DNA from: Tilletia caries | Taxonomy: Eukaryota > Basidiomycota > Exobasidiomycetes > Tilletiales > Tilletiaceae | NCBI GenBank assembly: GCA_032718865.1 | Contig: JALUTQ010000003.1 | Coordinates: 216,001-280,000, forward strand | Direction of reading: 5' to 3' | Length of the DNA: 64,000 nt | Made by a program: the position numbers and the translations under genes | In this document: positions 1-11,415 of the stretch, piece after piece | Position numbering within the stretch: position 1 is the stretch's first letter | How the letters are laid out: every line of letters starts with the position of its first letter | The notes under the pieces: generated by a model | What the model was told of the DNA's origin: nothing | The model's database searches: none | What the model saw: only the letters and a program-made list of their open reading frames with translations

Positions 1-325
1 CTGACTCTTCCATCCTCATCATTGGTGCCATTGCTTTCGGAATCAGTGATTTCAGTGATACTTTCCAGCTTGATCCCTGCGTGCATATAAGGACGTCAGC
101 GACCCAAATCATTCTTCACCTGGCCGCCGCGGTCTGCCTCACTGCACTCTGCATCCCTGCCTTCGGGATCTGAGGGACGGCGGGCCCGGCGGATCATTCT
201 CGGGTCTCAGCTGGCCAGACCTATTTAGGTCTCTTACTATGCACGTGTATCTTTGGATCCACGTTTTCCTTTCTCTATCAATGAGTCTACTCAGAACGTC
301 GCACCGCACGGAGCAAGGCCGAGGG
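1..325 (+). mobile_element. 3' terminal region of a DIRS/Ngaro-like retroelement
   Basis: There is no gene here. From about 155 on, the sequence matches the 3' tail of the DIRS element at the other end of the window (63180-63280): a CCTTCGGGAT stretch, a GGCGGGCC stretch, an AGACC...GGTCT hairpin (217-232) and then ATGCACGTGTATC. The last 141 bp (185-325) recur identically at 7586-7726. I read this as the noncoding 3' end of an element whose body lies left of the window. Confidence 0.5.
185..325 (+). repeat. 141-bp direct repeat, left copy (possible B1 of a split repeat)
   Basis: Identical base for base to 7586-7726. Without the hAT element 566-7412 the two copies would be about 400 bp apart. 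That spacing suits the B1-A2-B2 terminus of Ngaro-type elements, with 326-565 plus 7421-7585 as A2. The A2 role is inferred, because the matching A1 would lie outside the window. Confidence 0.7.
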
Positions 326-557
326 TGTCGCGTCAGATGAGATGGAATCGCTGTCGCTCGGCCTCGGCTGCAGTGAGGACGTGACGCGTAATGCCAAGAC
401 ACATGGCACCGCGTCGCGTCGGGATCGGGAGTGGAAAATCTTCTCATAAGTCGGCCCGACGCGCGTCGGTGCCTCTGACGGACGACCACATCATCAGTCG
501 TCCTCACTCACGTCCTCACTGCTATCCTCTCATAGGTGCGCAGTTGAGTAGTTCATT

Positions 558-565
558 GATTCAAT
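558..565 (+). repeat. Target site duplication GATTCAAT, left copy
   Basis: Identical to 7413-7420. The two copies directly abut the CAGTGCTT termini of the hAT element. Confidence 0.9.
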
Positions 566-1227
566 CAGTGCTTTTCAAAGGTCATATGACCTCTATTTTG
601 AGGCCTGGTCATATGACATGACTCCTATTTGAATTTCGCTCCGGACCCTGGTCATATGACATGACTCCTATTATAGGTCATATCGGGTCATATTCACCAA
701 ATCGCCTGGAAAACGCTGTTTTACGCTCGAAATCCTCCCTTGTCGGCCTGTGCAAGTCCTTCAGAGCAACCAAAGTCCATTCAAACGAGAAAAATTTCGT
801 CAAAAAGGCCTTACGGCGTCATCGACGGTGTTTCGGAGGTTGAGCAGTGATTAGGATTGATCTTTCCGGTGCGGTGATTATATAAGCACGTCTTTGACGC
901 GTCGTAACGCGCCTGACGCGTCGATTAGCAGCGTGACCTTTGGAACCGACGTGTTTTCACCTCATCTTCCACTCTTCAACTTCATCTGACATCTCCTCAG
1001 TCCTCCGCCGCACTCATCTAATCCGTCGCTTTCAAGACGCACACGACGCCCACTCCCTGTCTGGCAATTTCCCTACGCGCATCGCGCTAGCAGCCTGTGT
1101 CCGTGAGTAGCTACTCGAAGCCGCTACCCTGGCCAACCTGTTACTGACTCAGTTACTCTCTTCCTTCACAGCAGCAGAACCAGGTTGCAATTTGCAGCCA
1201 CCCACCTTCCTCGTTTCGTTCGTCGTC

Positions 1228-4200
1228 ATGACCGAGTCCGTAAGCGCCATGAACCAGGAAGCCGTGCGCGCGGCCATGCAGGCTGAATTGGATGGCGTCG
1301 ACGCCATCGCTCGATTCCGGTTCGACGACGAGTTCAACATCTACTCTTTCGGTCAAGCAATCGACGCCATTCCCAATGCATCGCCGGGGCTGACGGCGTC
1401 TCTGCGCAAGGTTGCATACGCATTCGATGAGCCGGACACCCACGCCGAGGCTTTTCAATCCACACCATCGCTCTCGTTCCCACAGTCTCAAGAACGGTAC
1501 AAGGCACTTCAGGAGCGGCTCAACTACGACGAGTACCTACAATTTACATCGAGCCAGTCACAGCAGATTGGTACGCAAGCAGAATCCCAGTCGCAGTCGA
1601 CAACACAAGCTGCGTCGACGCCATCTGCTTTCCGCGCTCCTCCCTGCGCTCAACCTTCCAAGCTACAGATCCCGAATCGCGAACCTGAAGCACCCAATCC
1701 CAGACGATCTCCTCGCGGCGTCACCCAGTCTCGTCGTCTCTCGGGATACGCTGTTGGAGAAGAGTCAGAGGAGCGTAGTCGCGGCACCCATCGTTCACCA
1801 GTACCAGGCTCGTCCTCGAAGCCCCAAGGCCAAAAAGGTTCCGCGTCCTCCACCAAGATGCTCTCACTGTCGAGCAGCGACTCTGAGGCGGCGCAAAGCG
1901 AGAAAGAAGACTTCGACTCAGGCCGCCCTCGGCCTCGCCCACGACGCGCTCGTCCGGCCTCCAAGAGGTCCGACTTTGTCGTTCCGGACAGCGACTCTGA
2001 GGAATCGGATGTGCCTGTTACCGGATCCAAGCGAACCTCGGGTCCAGTCCATGAAGATGCTCGCGAGCCAGTTTCCAAGAAGGCCGACATCGGCTCTTCC
2101 AAGAACACGTCCCGACAGCCTCCTGTCCCGCCTACACGTCAAGAGCGCGAGCAGCATGACGCTGCGGCCAAGATGAACGCCCCTTCGAAGAGGACACGCA
2201 CTGAGTCCGCTCAATCGGGTGTAGTCACCATCGAGGACGACGATGATGATGACACACCCCGCGCTGGGAGAGTGTTCAACGGGAAGAACGCTCACAAGCG
2301 CTTCATGGAGAACGACATCGCCATCTCCGCTGCCGCCAAGAACAGCATTATCGGCGCTGTGCAAGACTCGGATGCCTACGATGGCTACAAATACCTCAGC
2401 AGCGAATGGACGGACGGTACGAAGACGTGCGTGAAGGAAAAGTGGTGGTGCCTCGTCTGCAAGTCCTCCAAGACGGCATCGAAGGCTGGCAAGCCCACGA
2501 ATCTTCGGACGCACCGAAAACTTTGTCCCATTCCTCCGGAGGGTATTGCCGACGAGGAAGAGATGGGAGAGGCCAATCCGGATTTGGAAAAGCGTCGATT
2601 CAAGCTCAAATGCAAGCCAGCCTCTTTTGCCGCTTCTACCACCCTGGTCGGCAACTCCTACCACGGACCTAGCCTTCACGGATGGCTGAATGGGCAGCAG
2701 CCCATGCACGTAAAGCTGACGCGACGCCTCGGATTGGTCATGGTAATCCAGAACGCCCTTCCCTTTCAACATCTCGCCTCCCAAGCCATGCGCAAAATGG
2801 TCAAGTCCATCGACGCAAAGGCGACGCTTGCGCTCATGTCTGGCGCCACCATCCGACGCGACCTTGCCGTCTTCCACGGCAATCTGGAGTCGGACATGAA
2901 GAAACGGCTGCAAGGTATCGACACACTCTTTTCCGTACAGCACGACGCATGGACGACCAAGGGCTTCCAGTATTCATTCGTAGCCATGCTGGCAACAAAC
3001 GTCGATCGAGACTGGGAGTTCAGCGAGACGCTACTGTCCTTCGATGTCCTCAAGGAGAAGCACACGGGAGCCACGTTCAGTGGGCACTTGACGAGGACTC
3101 TACTAGCCAACGACCTCGGTGACAAGTGGGCTGGATCCGTTACCAGCGATTCCACCGGTACCAACCACAGGATGATGGACGTGCTGGAGTACGCTCCCGA
3201 GCTCGACAAACTCCAACCGAAGGGACGTGGACAAGTCACGCTGGATCGCAAGTCGGCTGCTCAAGTGAAGGCATCGGTCTCAGCTCTGCCTCGCGCCAGT
3301 ATGCGCCAGTCGTTCCAGTGGAAGGCAAACGAGAACAAGATTCTATGCATGAACCACCACATCAACTTAGCAGTGCGAGCGGGCTTTGCGAGCCTGGGCG
3401 TGGCGATCAAGACCAAGACGCAGCGGAAGGTTCTCGACATCAATCCGATCCCGGCCATCGTGGTCCAAGACGAGGAGGGTCGCACTGTGGAGGTCGACTT
3501 CGAACGGTGGTGCCCTGACGACCCACCGCTCTCGGAGGCACCGGCATCTAAGGCGGTCTCTCTTGGAGCGGCTCCTCTCCCTGCTTCGGAAGGAGGAGGG
3601 AAGGGAAAAGCACGAGCAATCGACCCCGAAGTGGACGAGGGTGTCGACCTCGACACTTCATCTGCCTCCATTGTCGATGCCGCGGCCAATCTGGCAGACT
3701 CACAGCCCGAGCCAGACAGCAAAGACGATGCATCGGATGAAGACGAGAGCCCAGGCGACGATGAAGACGACTATGAATCCTCGGGCGAAGAGGACATGGG
3801 TCCAGAGGCAGGCGAGCTGCTCTCCGACGACGGCGGCGGCCCAGAGGTAGATGGGCCCTCCAAGACGCGGATCTCCAAGACCAAGGTCAACGCCGTCACC
3901 AAGCTGGAGGCGTTCACGACGTCTATCCACAGAGGCAGTGAAAGGAGGGACGACTTTCGCACCACCATGGCCAAGAAGTACCACAGGAGGCCCAAGCTGG
4001 CCAAAGCGCCCTTTCCCCCGAAGCCAAATGCTACACGCTGGAACTCCCACTTCCGGATGATCAGGGCGGCGCTCAAGAATCGCGAGGCGATTGACTCCCA
4101 CTGTCGCGCCAATATCGGAAAGAAGAGCGACAAGCTGGGCTCCTACCTGCTCACCGAATCGGAATGGACGATGTTGGAGTTTCTGATGCCGATCCTAGAG

Positions 4201-5022
4201 CTGGCATCGGAGGCAACCAAGGAGCTCGAGAAGGCTCGTGGAACGCTATACATGGTCCTCGATCACCACGCCAGTCTCCGTGACAAGATCAAGGCCACCG
4301 TCGCCGAACTGGACACGGCAGATCTCGGAAAGGAGACGACGGAATCGCTGAAGTCCTTCTTGGCGGCCATGAGCTCAAAGCTCTTGAAGTATCGCACCCT
4401 TGCGCTTCACAATCGATACACGCTCGTCGCAGCGTTGCTGGATCCCGCCAATCGTATGGAGCTCTTCGAATTGGCCTACCCAACGTATGGAAAGGAAGCT
4501 GAGAAGGCGCTGCGGGACATCATGAGCGAATGGCTAGGGCAGGGTCAAGGAAACAATCAGCTGGCTTCCACGGCTTCCATGACAAACGGAGCGGGAACCT
4601 CAACTACGATGCTATAAGAAGCCAAACGACTTCGACAGCAACAGCTTGCGGAGGAAAGACGCAAGAAGACGGACACCGATTCCGATGAGGTGGCACGGTA
4701 TCTCAACATCAAGAACTGTCCTTGGCGAGACTCCGACGAAACACCGTACAAGTGGTGGCGCGACAACGAGAACGTCTTCCCCAATATTGCAAAGATTGCT
4801 CGAGTAATTCTTGGTATCCCAGGAAGTTCATCCTCCGTCGAACGGGTCTTCTCGCAGGCAGCGCTCTTCAGCACCAGCAAGCGCCAAAGCCTGTCTTCGA
4901 AGGCGCTCTCGGAACTGGTCTCGACCAAACACTGGCTCATCCACGGCGCGGACGAGCTCTCTGGACTTCCTGCCGAGGTCAAGCAGATTGCGGAGACGAT
5001 AAACAAGCTACCGGACCTTTGA
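1228..5022 (+). CDS. hAT-family transposase (one in-frame TAA, possibly intronic)
   Basis: Large nuclear DNA transposase. The first ATG of the open frame is 1228. Residues 1-400 are low-complexity, acidic/basic and Ser-rich. A BED-type zinc finger (WWCLVC...NLRTHRKLC) falls near residues 405-435. The catalytic region has SVTSDSTGTN, and the hAT C-x-x-H box reads CMNHHINL near residue 706. The C-terminal hATC dimerisation domain (from WWRDNENVFPNIAKIA through SSSSVERVFS to TKHWL) lies at 4750-4960. A TAA at 4615-4617 interrupts the frame, but the frame continues and includes hATC. A 75-nt intron (GT 4544 to AG 4618, frame-neutral) would remove the stop, although its donor GTCAAG is weak. So this is either a spliced gene or a one-mutation pseudogene. 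Total about 1,265 codons. Confidence 0.88.
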
Positions 5023-5245
5023 GAGAGCTCGGATTCACTGCTGTCCATTCGAACGAGACTTCTGCTAGCAAGCAATCAATCTTTCAAATAGCTTTTAGAT
5101 TGTATCATGATCTCAAAGAACTTCTGGATAGCGGAGGATGAGCACGAGAGCATGTTGAAGATGGAAAGGTCACTGGATTTCTTGATAAGATGGAGGCTGG
5201 AGACTTGAAGGAAACATATCGGAGCACTACCCCTCGTCGGTGGTC

Positions 5246-7019
5246 TCATCGAATTGACGCGTTACTGCGAGGAAGCGTGGGATTGATTCGGTTTGGACGA
5301 GGGTCGGTGGTGAAGAGACTGTGAGGGAAAAAAGTCGCCAGGTGAGGGCGACGATTTGGCTGAAGACAAAGCATCTTCTCGATGATGTCTGCCGCATCCC
5401 CGTCCACGTCCTCAAATATAGCCGATGCCTGAGATTCGAACGGCCTCCAGTCCATGGTTAAGTCGAACGCAGACGGCGGAAACCGAGCTCGTGCAAATAC
5501 GGGTCCTCCTGCATGGCCGGTGAATTGCAGTATGTCTTCCACGGAGCTGGCCGCATCGTACGAGTTGGTGAAGAGGGGCCGGCCAAGAAAGAGATGCGCG
5601 ATTACGCAGCCCGTCGACCAGACGTCGACTTGAAACGTGGGCTTGATGGATCCGAGGAGGCATTCCGGAGCCGTATATCCGAGAGTGCCGTACGTGCGCG
5701 CGTCTTGATTCTGTCCGGCGAGCGCAGAGATGCCGAAGTCCCCGACCTTGATCGTAAAGTCTCGAGTCAGCATGAGGTTGGCGGGCTTGATGTCGAGATG
5801 AATGACCTCCTTGCGGTGGATGAAAGAGACCGCGACCAGAAGCTGCAGCGTCAAGTTCTTCGCCAGACTCGTCTCCAGTTCGCGGCCGTTTGCCTGGTCA
5901 AAAAGATCTTGCAGCGTACCCCAGTAAAGTGGCATGATGATGTCCACCTTGTGTGTTGTATAGCACACATCGAGGAGCTGGGTGATGCCTTTGTGGCCCT
6001 GCAGAGGCGTCAGGGCCTCGACCTCGAAGAGCAAAAAGCGCGGTGGCTCGTTGAGGAACCGAATGCGCTTGCGCGCGCACACCGTGCGGCCGAGAAGGAC
6101 GTCCACAACTCGAGCAAGCTCGACACTGCCGCCACGAGATATCAGCGGAGCGTGGCGGACGCGCACGTAGCGCCCTGGAGGTCGCCATGTAGCCGGGGCG
6201 ATCCAAGCGGAGTCCGATGTGGGTTCGGGTTCGGTCTTGACGGCATCCGGACGTGTTGGTGAAGGAGGTGGTGCTGAAGGAGACGAGGCCTCGCTGGGAC
6301 GAAAGGGCGACAGCGACAACTGGGCAAGCCGACTTGACCCATTGCTGAAGGAGATGTCATCTGTGAAGAGGAAGTTCAAGGAGTAAGGACGTGGTAAGCT
6401 AATCTTTGAGACTTCAGGGTCGCAACGCGCCACAAAACGATAACAAACTGACCTGAAGGAGGCGCGACGTGGATGGCGCTGCTCGCTTGAGGGTCCAGAG
6501 GGTGACCAGAGCTTAGGTCACCGGTCGACGTCGGGCTGGAGATGAGAGTGCGCCCTTCGAGGAGGTTGGCAGACGAGAGTGCTGGTTCTGAAGAGGGAAA
6601 CTTGACCGTTAAAGGATAGTTCTGGGATCTGGGTGCAAATGGGCGCGCTGCAGTTCACTCACCAGCAGAATGAGACGCACGCTGAACAGGCGCATGGCGA
6701 CGATCAGGAGCCTGGATTGAGCTGTGGAACACTTGCAGGGCACGACCTTCTGAGCTTGAGGATGATGAAAAGCAAAAGAAGCTGACAACTGTCAGATAGT
6801 AGCTTCGGAAGGCCTGATAGGTGCCTGGTGCACATTCTGCAATCACTCACCAGTCCCAATGTCGCGACCATGAACGCGTCGTGGGAGCAAGGGGCAGTTG
6901 TTGGAGGCGCGGGCGCGGGTGATGCTGCTGGAGGCGCGGGCGCGAGTGGTGCTGCTGGGTAAGACGTAGGGAAGAGAAGAAGGCGTGCGCCGCTTGCTAC
7001 GCGACATGTTGGGAGCCAT
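5246..7019 (-). CDS. Eukaryotic protein kinase carried inside the hAT element
   Basis: The kinase domain lies in one exon (about 6300-5246). In order it shows an ATP-lysine candidate (VCARKRI), an alpha-C glutamate (FEVEAL), the catalytic loop HLDIKPANLML, a canonical DFG (VGDFGIS), a YTAPE site and VDVWSTGC. The usual HRD is HLD. The GTLGYTAPE and VDVWSTGC spacing recalls CDC7/CDK-like kinases, but I do not assign a subfamily. A basic Ser/Arg-rich N-terminal exon probably starts at ATG 7019 and ends at a GTGAGT donor at 6851. Small exons between 6850 and 6434 are likely but not resolved, so the 5' model is approximate. Both transposon ends lie outside this gene, so it is cargo. All core catalytic motifs are present, which suggests selection or recent capture. 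Confidence 0.75.
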
Positions 7020-7412
7020 CTTAGAGATCCCGAGCTTCGGAGCGTTTTTCCTGTATCGGGAGGGGATGCGGGAGACACGGAAGGTGTCAAAATGCTTAAT
7101 TTTATACTGAAAACGCCGCCACTCAACGCCCGCGCCAGGTCGAAAATTAGAGCTCAAGTCATAATTGGGTCATATTTCAGAGTCTTATTATGACAATAGG
7201 AATCTTAATAGGACCAATCAAAATATGACAGGGACACGGTCATAATCTTGGTCATAATGTCATATTATGACTGGCTCGCCCGGAATCTGGTCATATGACA
7301 TGACCTCCCTGGCCACTCCTATTACCGTTATATGACTTATGACTTTATGACTCCTATTTAGGTCATATGACCTGTAGGACTCCTCCCGGTCATAATATCC
7401 TGGCAAGCACTG

Positions 7413-7585
7413 GATTCAATCCCTTTCTTTCGCCCATTGATTTCCCGCCCACCCTGCTTCAGGATTGGGATTGAGGTAGTTTTGGTTTGTTGCGTGAGGC
7501 AACGTTTTGGAACGGCGTTGGATTGCGCCTCATCTTTCAGCATCATGTTTTTCAGCCAGCTGCTGTCCCACCCAACCGTCCCCTT
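7413..7585. other. TSD and remainder of the interval between the 141-bp repeats
   Basis: TSD GATTCAAT (7413-7420) is followed by non-repeated DNA without a supportable ORF. With 326-565 it forms the ~400-bp spacer into which the hAT element inserted (putative A2). Confidence 0.5.
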
Positions 7586-7726
7586 CCCGGCGGATCATTC
7601 TCGGGTCTCAGCTGGCCAGACCTATTTAGGTCTCTTACTATGCACGTGTATCTTTGGATCCACGTTTTCCTTTCTCTATCAATGAGTCTACTCAGAACGT
7701 CGCACCGCACGGAGCAAGGCCGAGGG
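7586..7726 (+). repeat. 141-bp direct repeat, right copy (possible B2)
   Basis: Identical to 185-325, including the AGACCTA/TAGGTCT hairpin and ATGCACGTGTATC. It abuts GGGCAGGTTCATATCGG. The same junction motif starts the third membrane-protein block at 19479 without any DIRS tail, so the retroelement end sits exactly at the border of the duplicated gene block. Confidence 0.8.
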
Positions 7727-8019
7727 GCAGGTTCATATCGGTTCAGGTTGAAAACGTAGATGACATTGAGACGACCTGGAAGAAAAGACGTGACATTACG
7801 TTCCGTATCAGGAGGTATGAAACCAAAGATACTTGTGTTCTGTCTCGCCCGGCTCTTGTTTGCTTTAGCCTGGAAAAAAGGAGTGTTTCGTTAAGGCATG
7901 TATCGAAAAGATGCAATGCTCTGTTGCGTCTTGCTCGGATGTGATCTGCTTTGGGCTCTTTTTCCACTCTGCACCTCCCGGGGTACGAGAGGGCCTTGCT
8001 TCGCTCTTTCAGCGAAAGG

Positions 8020-11000
8020 TCAGGACGCGCCACGGTTGTCCCGGTTTTCCCGCCGCCGGAGCTCTCCATGGAGGTTCAGGACAGGACAAACCGCATAGCT
8101 GACCAGCTCCTTCGCCACCCGTTTCTCGACATCGTTCAGCGATATTGTGCCCCCTACGACCAGCGTCTGCCTATCTACCGACCGAGGAGGATGAGGATGA
8201 TTCCGCTGTGCTGTCTGCTCGATGTCAGCTTGGCCCGCACCGCCGCTGCTTGTTGTTGCGCTGAGACGAGAAGAATCGTGAGGAGGGTGGTGGAAGGATG
8301 CGAAGAATCGCGCGGGATTCTTGCGATCCGGAGTCGTAGAAGGTGAAGACTCGTCGAACAATGCGTCTTCGACAGGGAGGCCGCCGATGCGCAAAGATCT
8401 GTACACTGTGAGCCAGCTGATGAAGGAGAAGATCAAAAGTTCAGAAGTCCCACCCCAATGCTACGTAAATGTACAAGAGGAAGTGAAGACAGGAAGAAAA
8501 CGTACCTGATTGGGCTCGTAGTTCGTCTTCGTAGACCAGAAGGCAGGCGCGGGACCAAGAGGACGCCCAGCAGACAGCAACCGATGACGACGCCAACAAC
8601 GATGTTCACTGGTCCAGATGCGGGTAGAAAAAGGAGGAGGACAATCTAACGTCAGCTTCTGGTCAGATGGTAAAGTGCTATCGGAAGGTCATACGCACGC
8701 ATATGAACGACGCAAGATGCGCGGGCAATCTGTATCAAATCATAGCTGCGAGCTTCGACCTTGCCACTTCCCACAAGGTATGGCAGGATTAGAAAAGAAC
8801 TGAGGATTGAGGAAGCAGCAGATCGTCAGCAGGAAGGGTAGGCGGAAAACGAAGGAATGGAACGCACTCAACATTCGCAAGCATATCCGCCAACCGCAGC
8901 GGATCCAGAACCCCGTAGCCCGTCGGCCCACCTCCAGCACCGCTGGACACGCTCATCAGCGTGGGATTGGGGACCCACGAATGATCCCGGCCGTTGTCCT
9001 TGATCAGAGCATTTCGTGCACTTTCGTGCGCTAGGATGTACGCTGCGTACTTGCCCTTGGAGCTCAGATTGCTCGTCGTTACAGCAGAGGCTAGCGAGGA
9101 GCGGCGCTGACCGTCATCTAGGGTCAGATCATCCGCTTGGCGAACGATGGACGCGCTTCGAACGCCTGACACCCAACAAATAAGTACAGAGGTATAAATC
9201 AGCACAAGTCATTGTAGGTAAAAGTGGCACTGTTCCTTCAGCACTCACTGTTCAGCCCTTGATCGACCTCCACTACGTAAGGGTCAAGCCGCTCGACACA
9301 TACGGCGATGTCGAAGCCGATGTTCCCGAACCTGCCCTCCTGGTCAGACACATTTGCAACCATGCCGAACTGAGCGCCAGGACCTGCCAGTGTCTGATTC
9401 AGCTGTGGGTCATCAAAGTCTAAAGCGTTTAGCATTCGATGGTATTGCCACTGCGCGCGTTCAATAGATGGAGACTATACTCACGCGGATCAGGATGACC
9501 TCCAGCGACACCCACCCTCGCCCCGCGCTCCCAGGGCTGTACCTGGACGACGCTTCATCCAGCAGGACCTCCTCATCTGACCTTATCGGCTGGGACCAGA
9601 AGGCCTGTGCAACTCCATCCGCTGCGAAGAATTTGGCCACTGCGACATCAGCTGCCTTCAAGCCTGCAGGCAGGACATTGTGGAGATCGCCGTAGGTCGT
9701 GCTCAGATTCGCCGGCTTCTTGTAGCTGGATGGTAAGGAGACGTTAAGTGTCGAAAGCACTGAGCCGAGTACCTCGTGGGTCAGAAAGAAGACGGCCTTG
9801 CGGTCATCGACGGATGCATTTGCGGATTGAGATATGTCTGGCACCAAGTAACGGCTGAGATTTTCAAGGCGTTGACAATGGGTCTGGGAAAGAGAAGACC
9901 ATCATCAGCTTCAGCTAGGGCCAGCGATGACCAAGGTCTCTCGACGGTAATGAAACTATTCACCCGGATTCCCCATCGAGGCCACCTCACGTTTCGTCGC
10001 AGGGGAACCTCGGTTCCGTCATTGAGAATGAGAGTTGTCGACTGATCGCCATTCTTCGACTTATCAGAATCGTCTTGCGCTTGCATGGTCTCGTTCTTTG
10101 ATGCGGTATGCGTGTCGCTGGTGAAAGTGCCGTAGCCCTCATAGTTGGCCATGAAGTGGTCGTGGAGAACTTCGGTGAAGTACACGTATTGGTCTCGTTG
10201 ATCTGGCAAGGGCAGCTTGACGGTCGAAGGGCGGTCGATTGGAGACGTGGACTGCAGAGTCCAGGAGCGGATGTAATCGTCGTAGAAAGGCTGTAAGGCT
10301 TCGGCTGCGGAGATATCTGCACCCGTGAGATCACCTGCAACAGACAGGGCATCGAAGTGCTGGTACTGAATATCAAATTTGGGACGAGATGATTCTGTGA
10401 GCCAGTAAATCTTTGTTGCCAGCTCGTTGAAGAACAACCTACCTGAGGCTGGAGCTGGGCGCGAATGTCGATGGTACCTGTTGATTGTTCACCATTGTTA
10501 GTCACTGTTTCCAGCTCCCAAGGATCCACATGACTCACGGTCTGAGACGAAGCCGAAGGCAAGCGCGAGGAATAAAAGACCCAAAGCGGCTATGATCTCA
10601 GGGATACCCCGAGTTGCCTTGTAGAAGCGTGACATCCGTCCGAGAATACCTGCCCGGTCGCTCTGATCAGCGCGTCGATCTGCACCAGCGAGGCGGCTGG
10701 CACCGGCCCGCAGTCGCAGAAAGAGCAAACGAAAACTAGAAAGCATCCCAATATTATCTGCGATCGCATCGAGGTCGCCCATTGTCATGTCTTCCTCCAG
10801 GATGACGGCCGTCCAGATTGCCGAGTGGACGATGCGGTGTGCGATGTTATGGATAGGCACGCAGACGATGGCACCTGCGACACTGTTGGTTGCAGTGACG
10901 ATGGCACGTGCCCAGTAGAGATCCATGTCGACGTTGTTGGTGATAGCAGAGGGGACGATCCGGATGAGAGCATATGCTATGGAACAGTGAATGAGGAGGA

Positions 11001-11415
11001 GAACAAGGTCGTGTATGGATGGGGACTCGAATGTTGTCTTCCAAGGTCGCAGGAAGCGGGATCCACGCCAGCTGGACTGGTCGTCTTGCACATTCTTCTG
11101 CTGCTGCTCTGAGCAGTGGGGTTGGTGGAGCGGAGGGGGTGGGCGTGTTGCAGCTGTGTGATCTGAAGCGAAGTCGCTTGCCTCGGTTGACCGAGCTTGG
11201 CTGAGTCCAGTGTGCGCAGGAGGTCGGCCATCGTTCGGATGAGATTGGGAACGGACGGGTTGTGCTTGGTGCTCTGCATCGAGCTGCAATGACAGGTGGA
11301 GGTCACTTGGCTGTTGCAAGCTTGAATCGCAATCGCCTTGAGGGCCAGGAGATGGGATGTCCCGAGATGGCCTCTCGACATCAACGGTAGAGTTGTTCTG
11401 TGACACGGAGCACAT
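8020..11415 (-). CDS. Unrecognised multi-pass membrane protein, family copy 1
   Basis: I do not recognise the family. Exon 1 (11415-10539) gives a Ser/Gln/Pro-rich cytosolic N-terminus, then hydrophobic segments (HDLVLLLIHCSIAYALIRI; a second around AIVTATNSVAGAIVC; a third GLLFLALAFGFVS). Exon 2 (10477-10443) follows a short intron. Later exons (about 10400-10000, 9880-9480, 9420-9250, 9170-8880) encode a probable outside domain with Asn-glycosylation sequons (NVS, NAS, NET) and conserved patches such as YIRSWTLQS. Near 8600 a membrane segment (VVGVVIGCCLLGVLLV) is followed by another hydrophobic stretch (FSFISWL) and a polar tail ending at 8020. Downstream exon joins are approximate. Confidence 0.6.

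Larger units (their letters stand above)
566..7412 (+). mobile_element. hAT transposon with transposase and protein kinase genes (6,847 bp)
   Basis: The ends are inverted: CAGTGCTTTTCAAAGG on the left and, read inward, CAGTGCTTGCCAGG on the right. Each end is followed by many GGTCATATGAC-type subterminal motifs (580-690; 7150-7390). The element is flanked by a perfect 8-bp target duplication GATTCAAT (558-565; 7413-7420), the hallmark length for hAT. It holds a hAT transposase on the plus strand (1228-5022) and a spliced protein kinase gene on the minus strand (5246-7019), arranged tail to tail. The transposase is interrupted by one in-frame stop, so present mobility is uncertain. Confidence 0.93.

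Noticed and set aside
7743..8069. 108-codon ORF downstream of membrane-protein copy 1, repeated at 19498-19833
   Set aside because: It is in the duplicated 3' flank. Its conservation follows from recent duplication of the DNA, and it diverges freely near copy 2.
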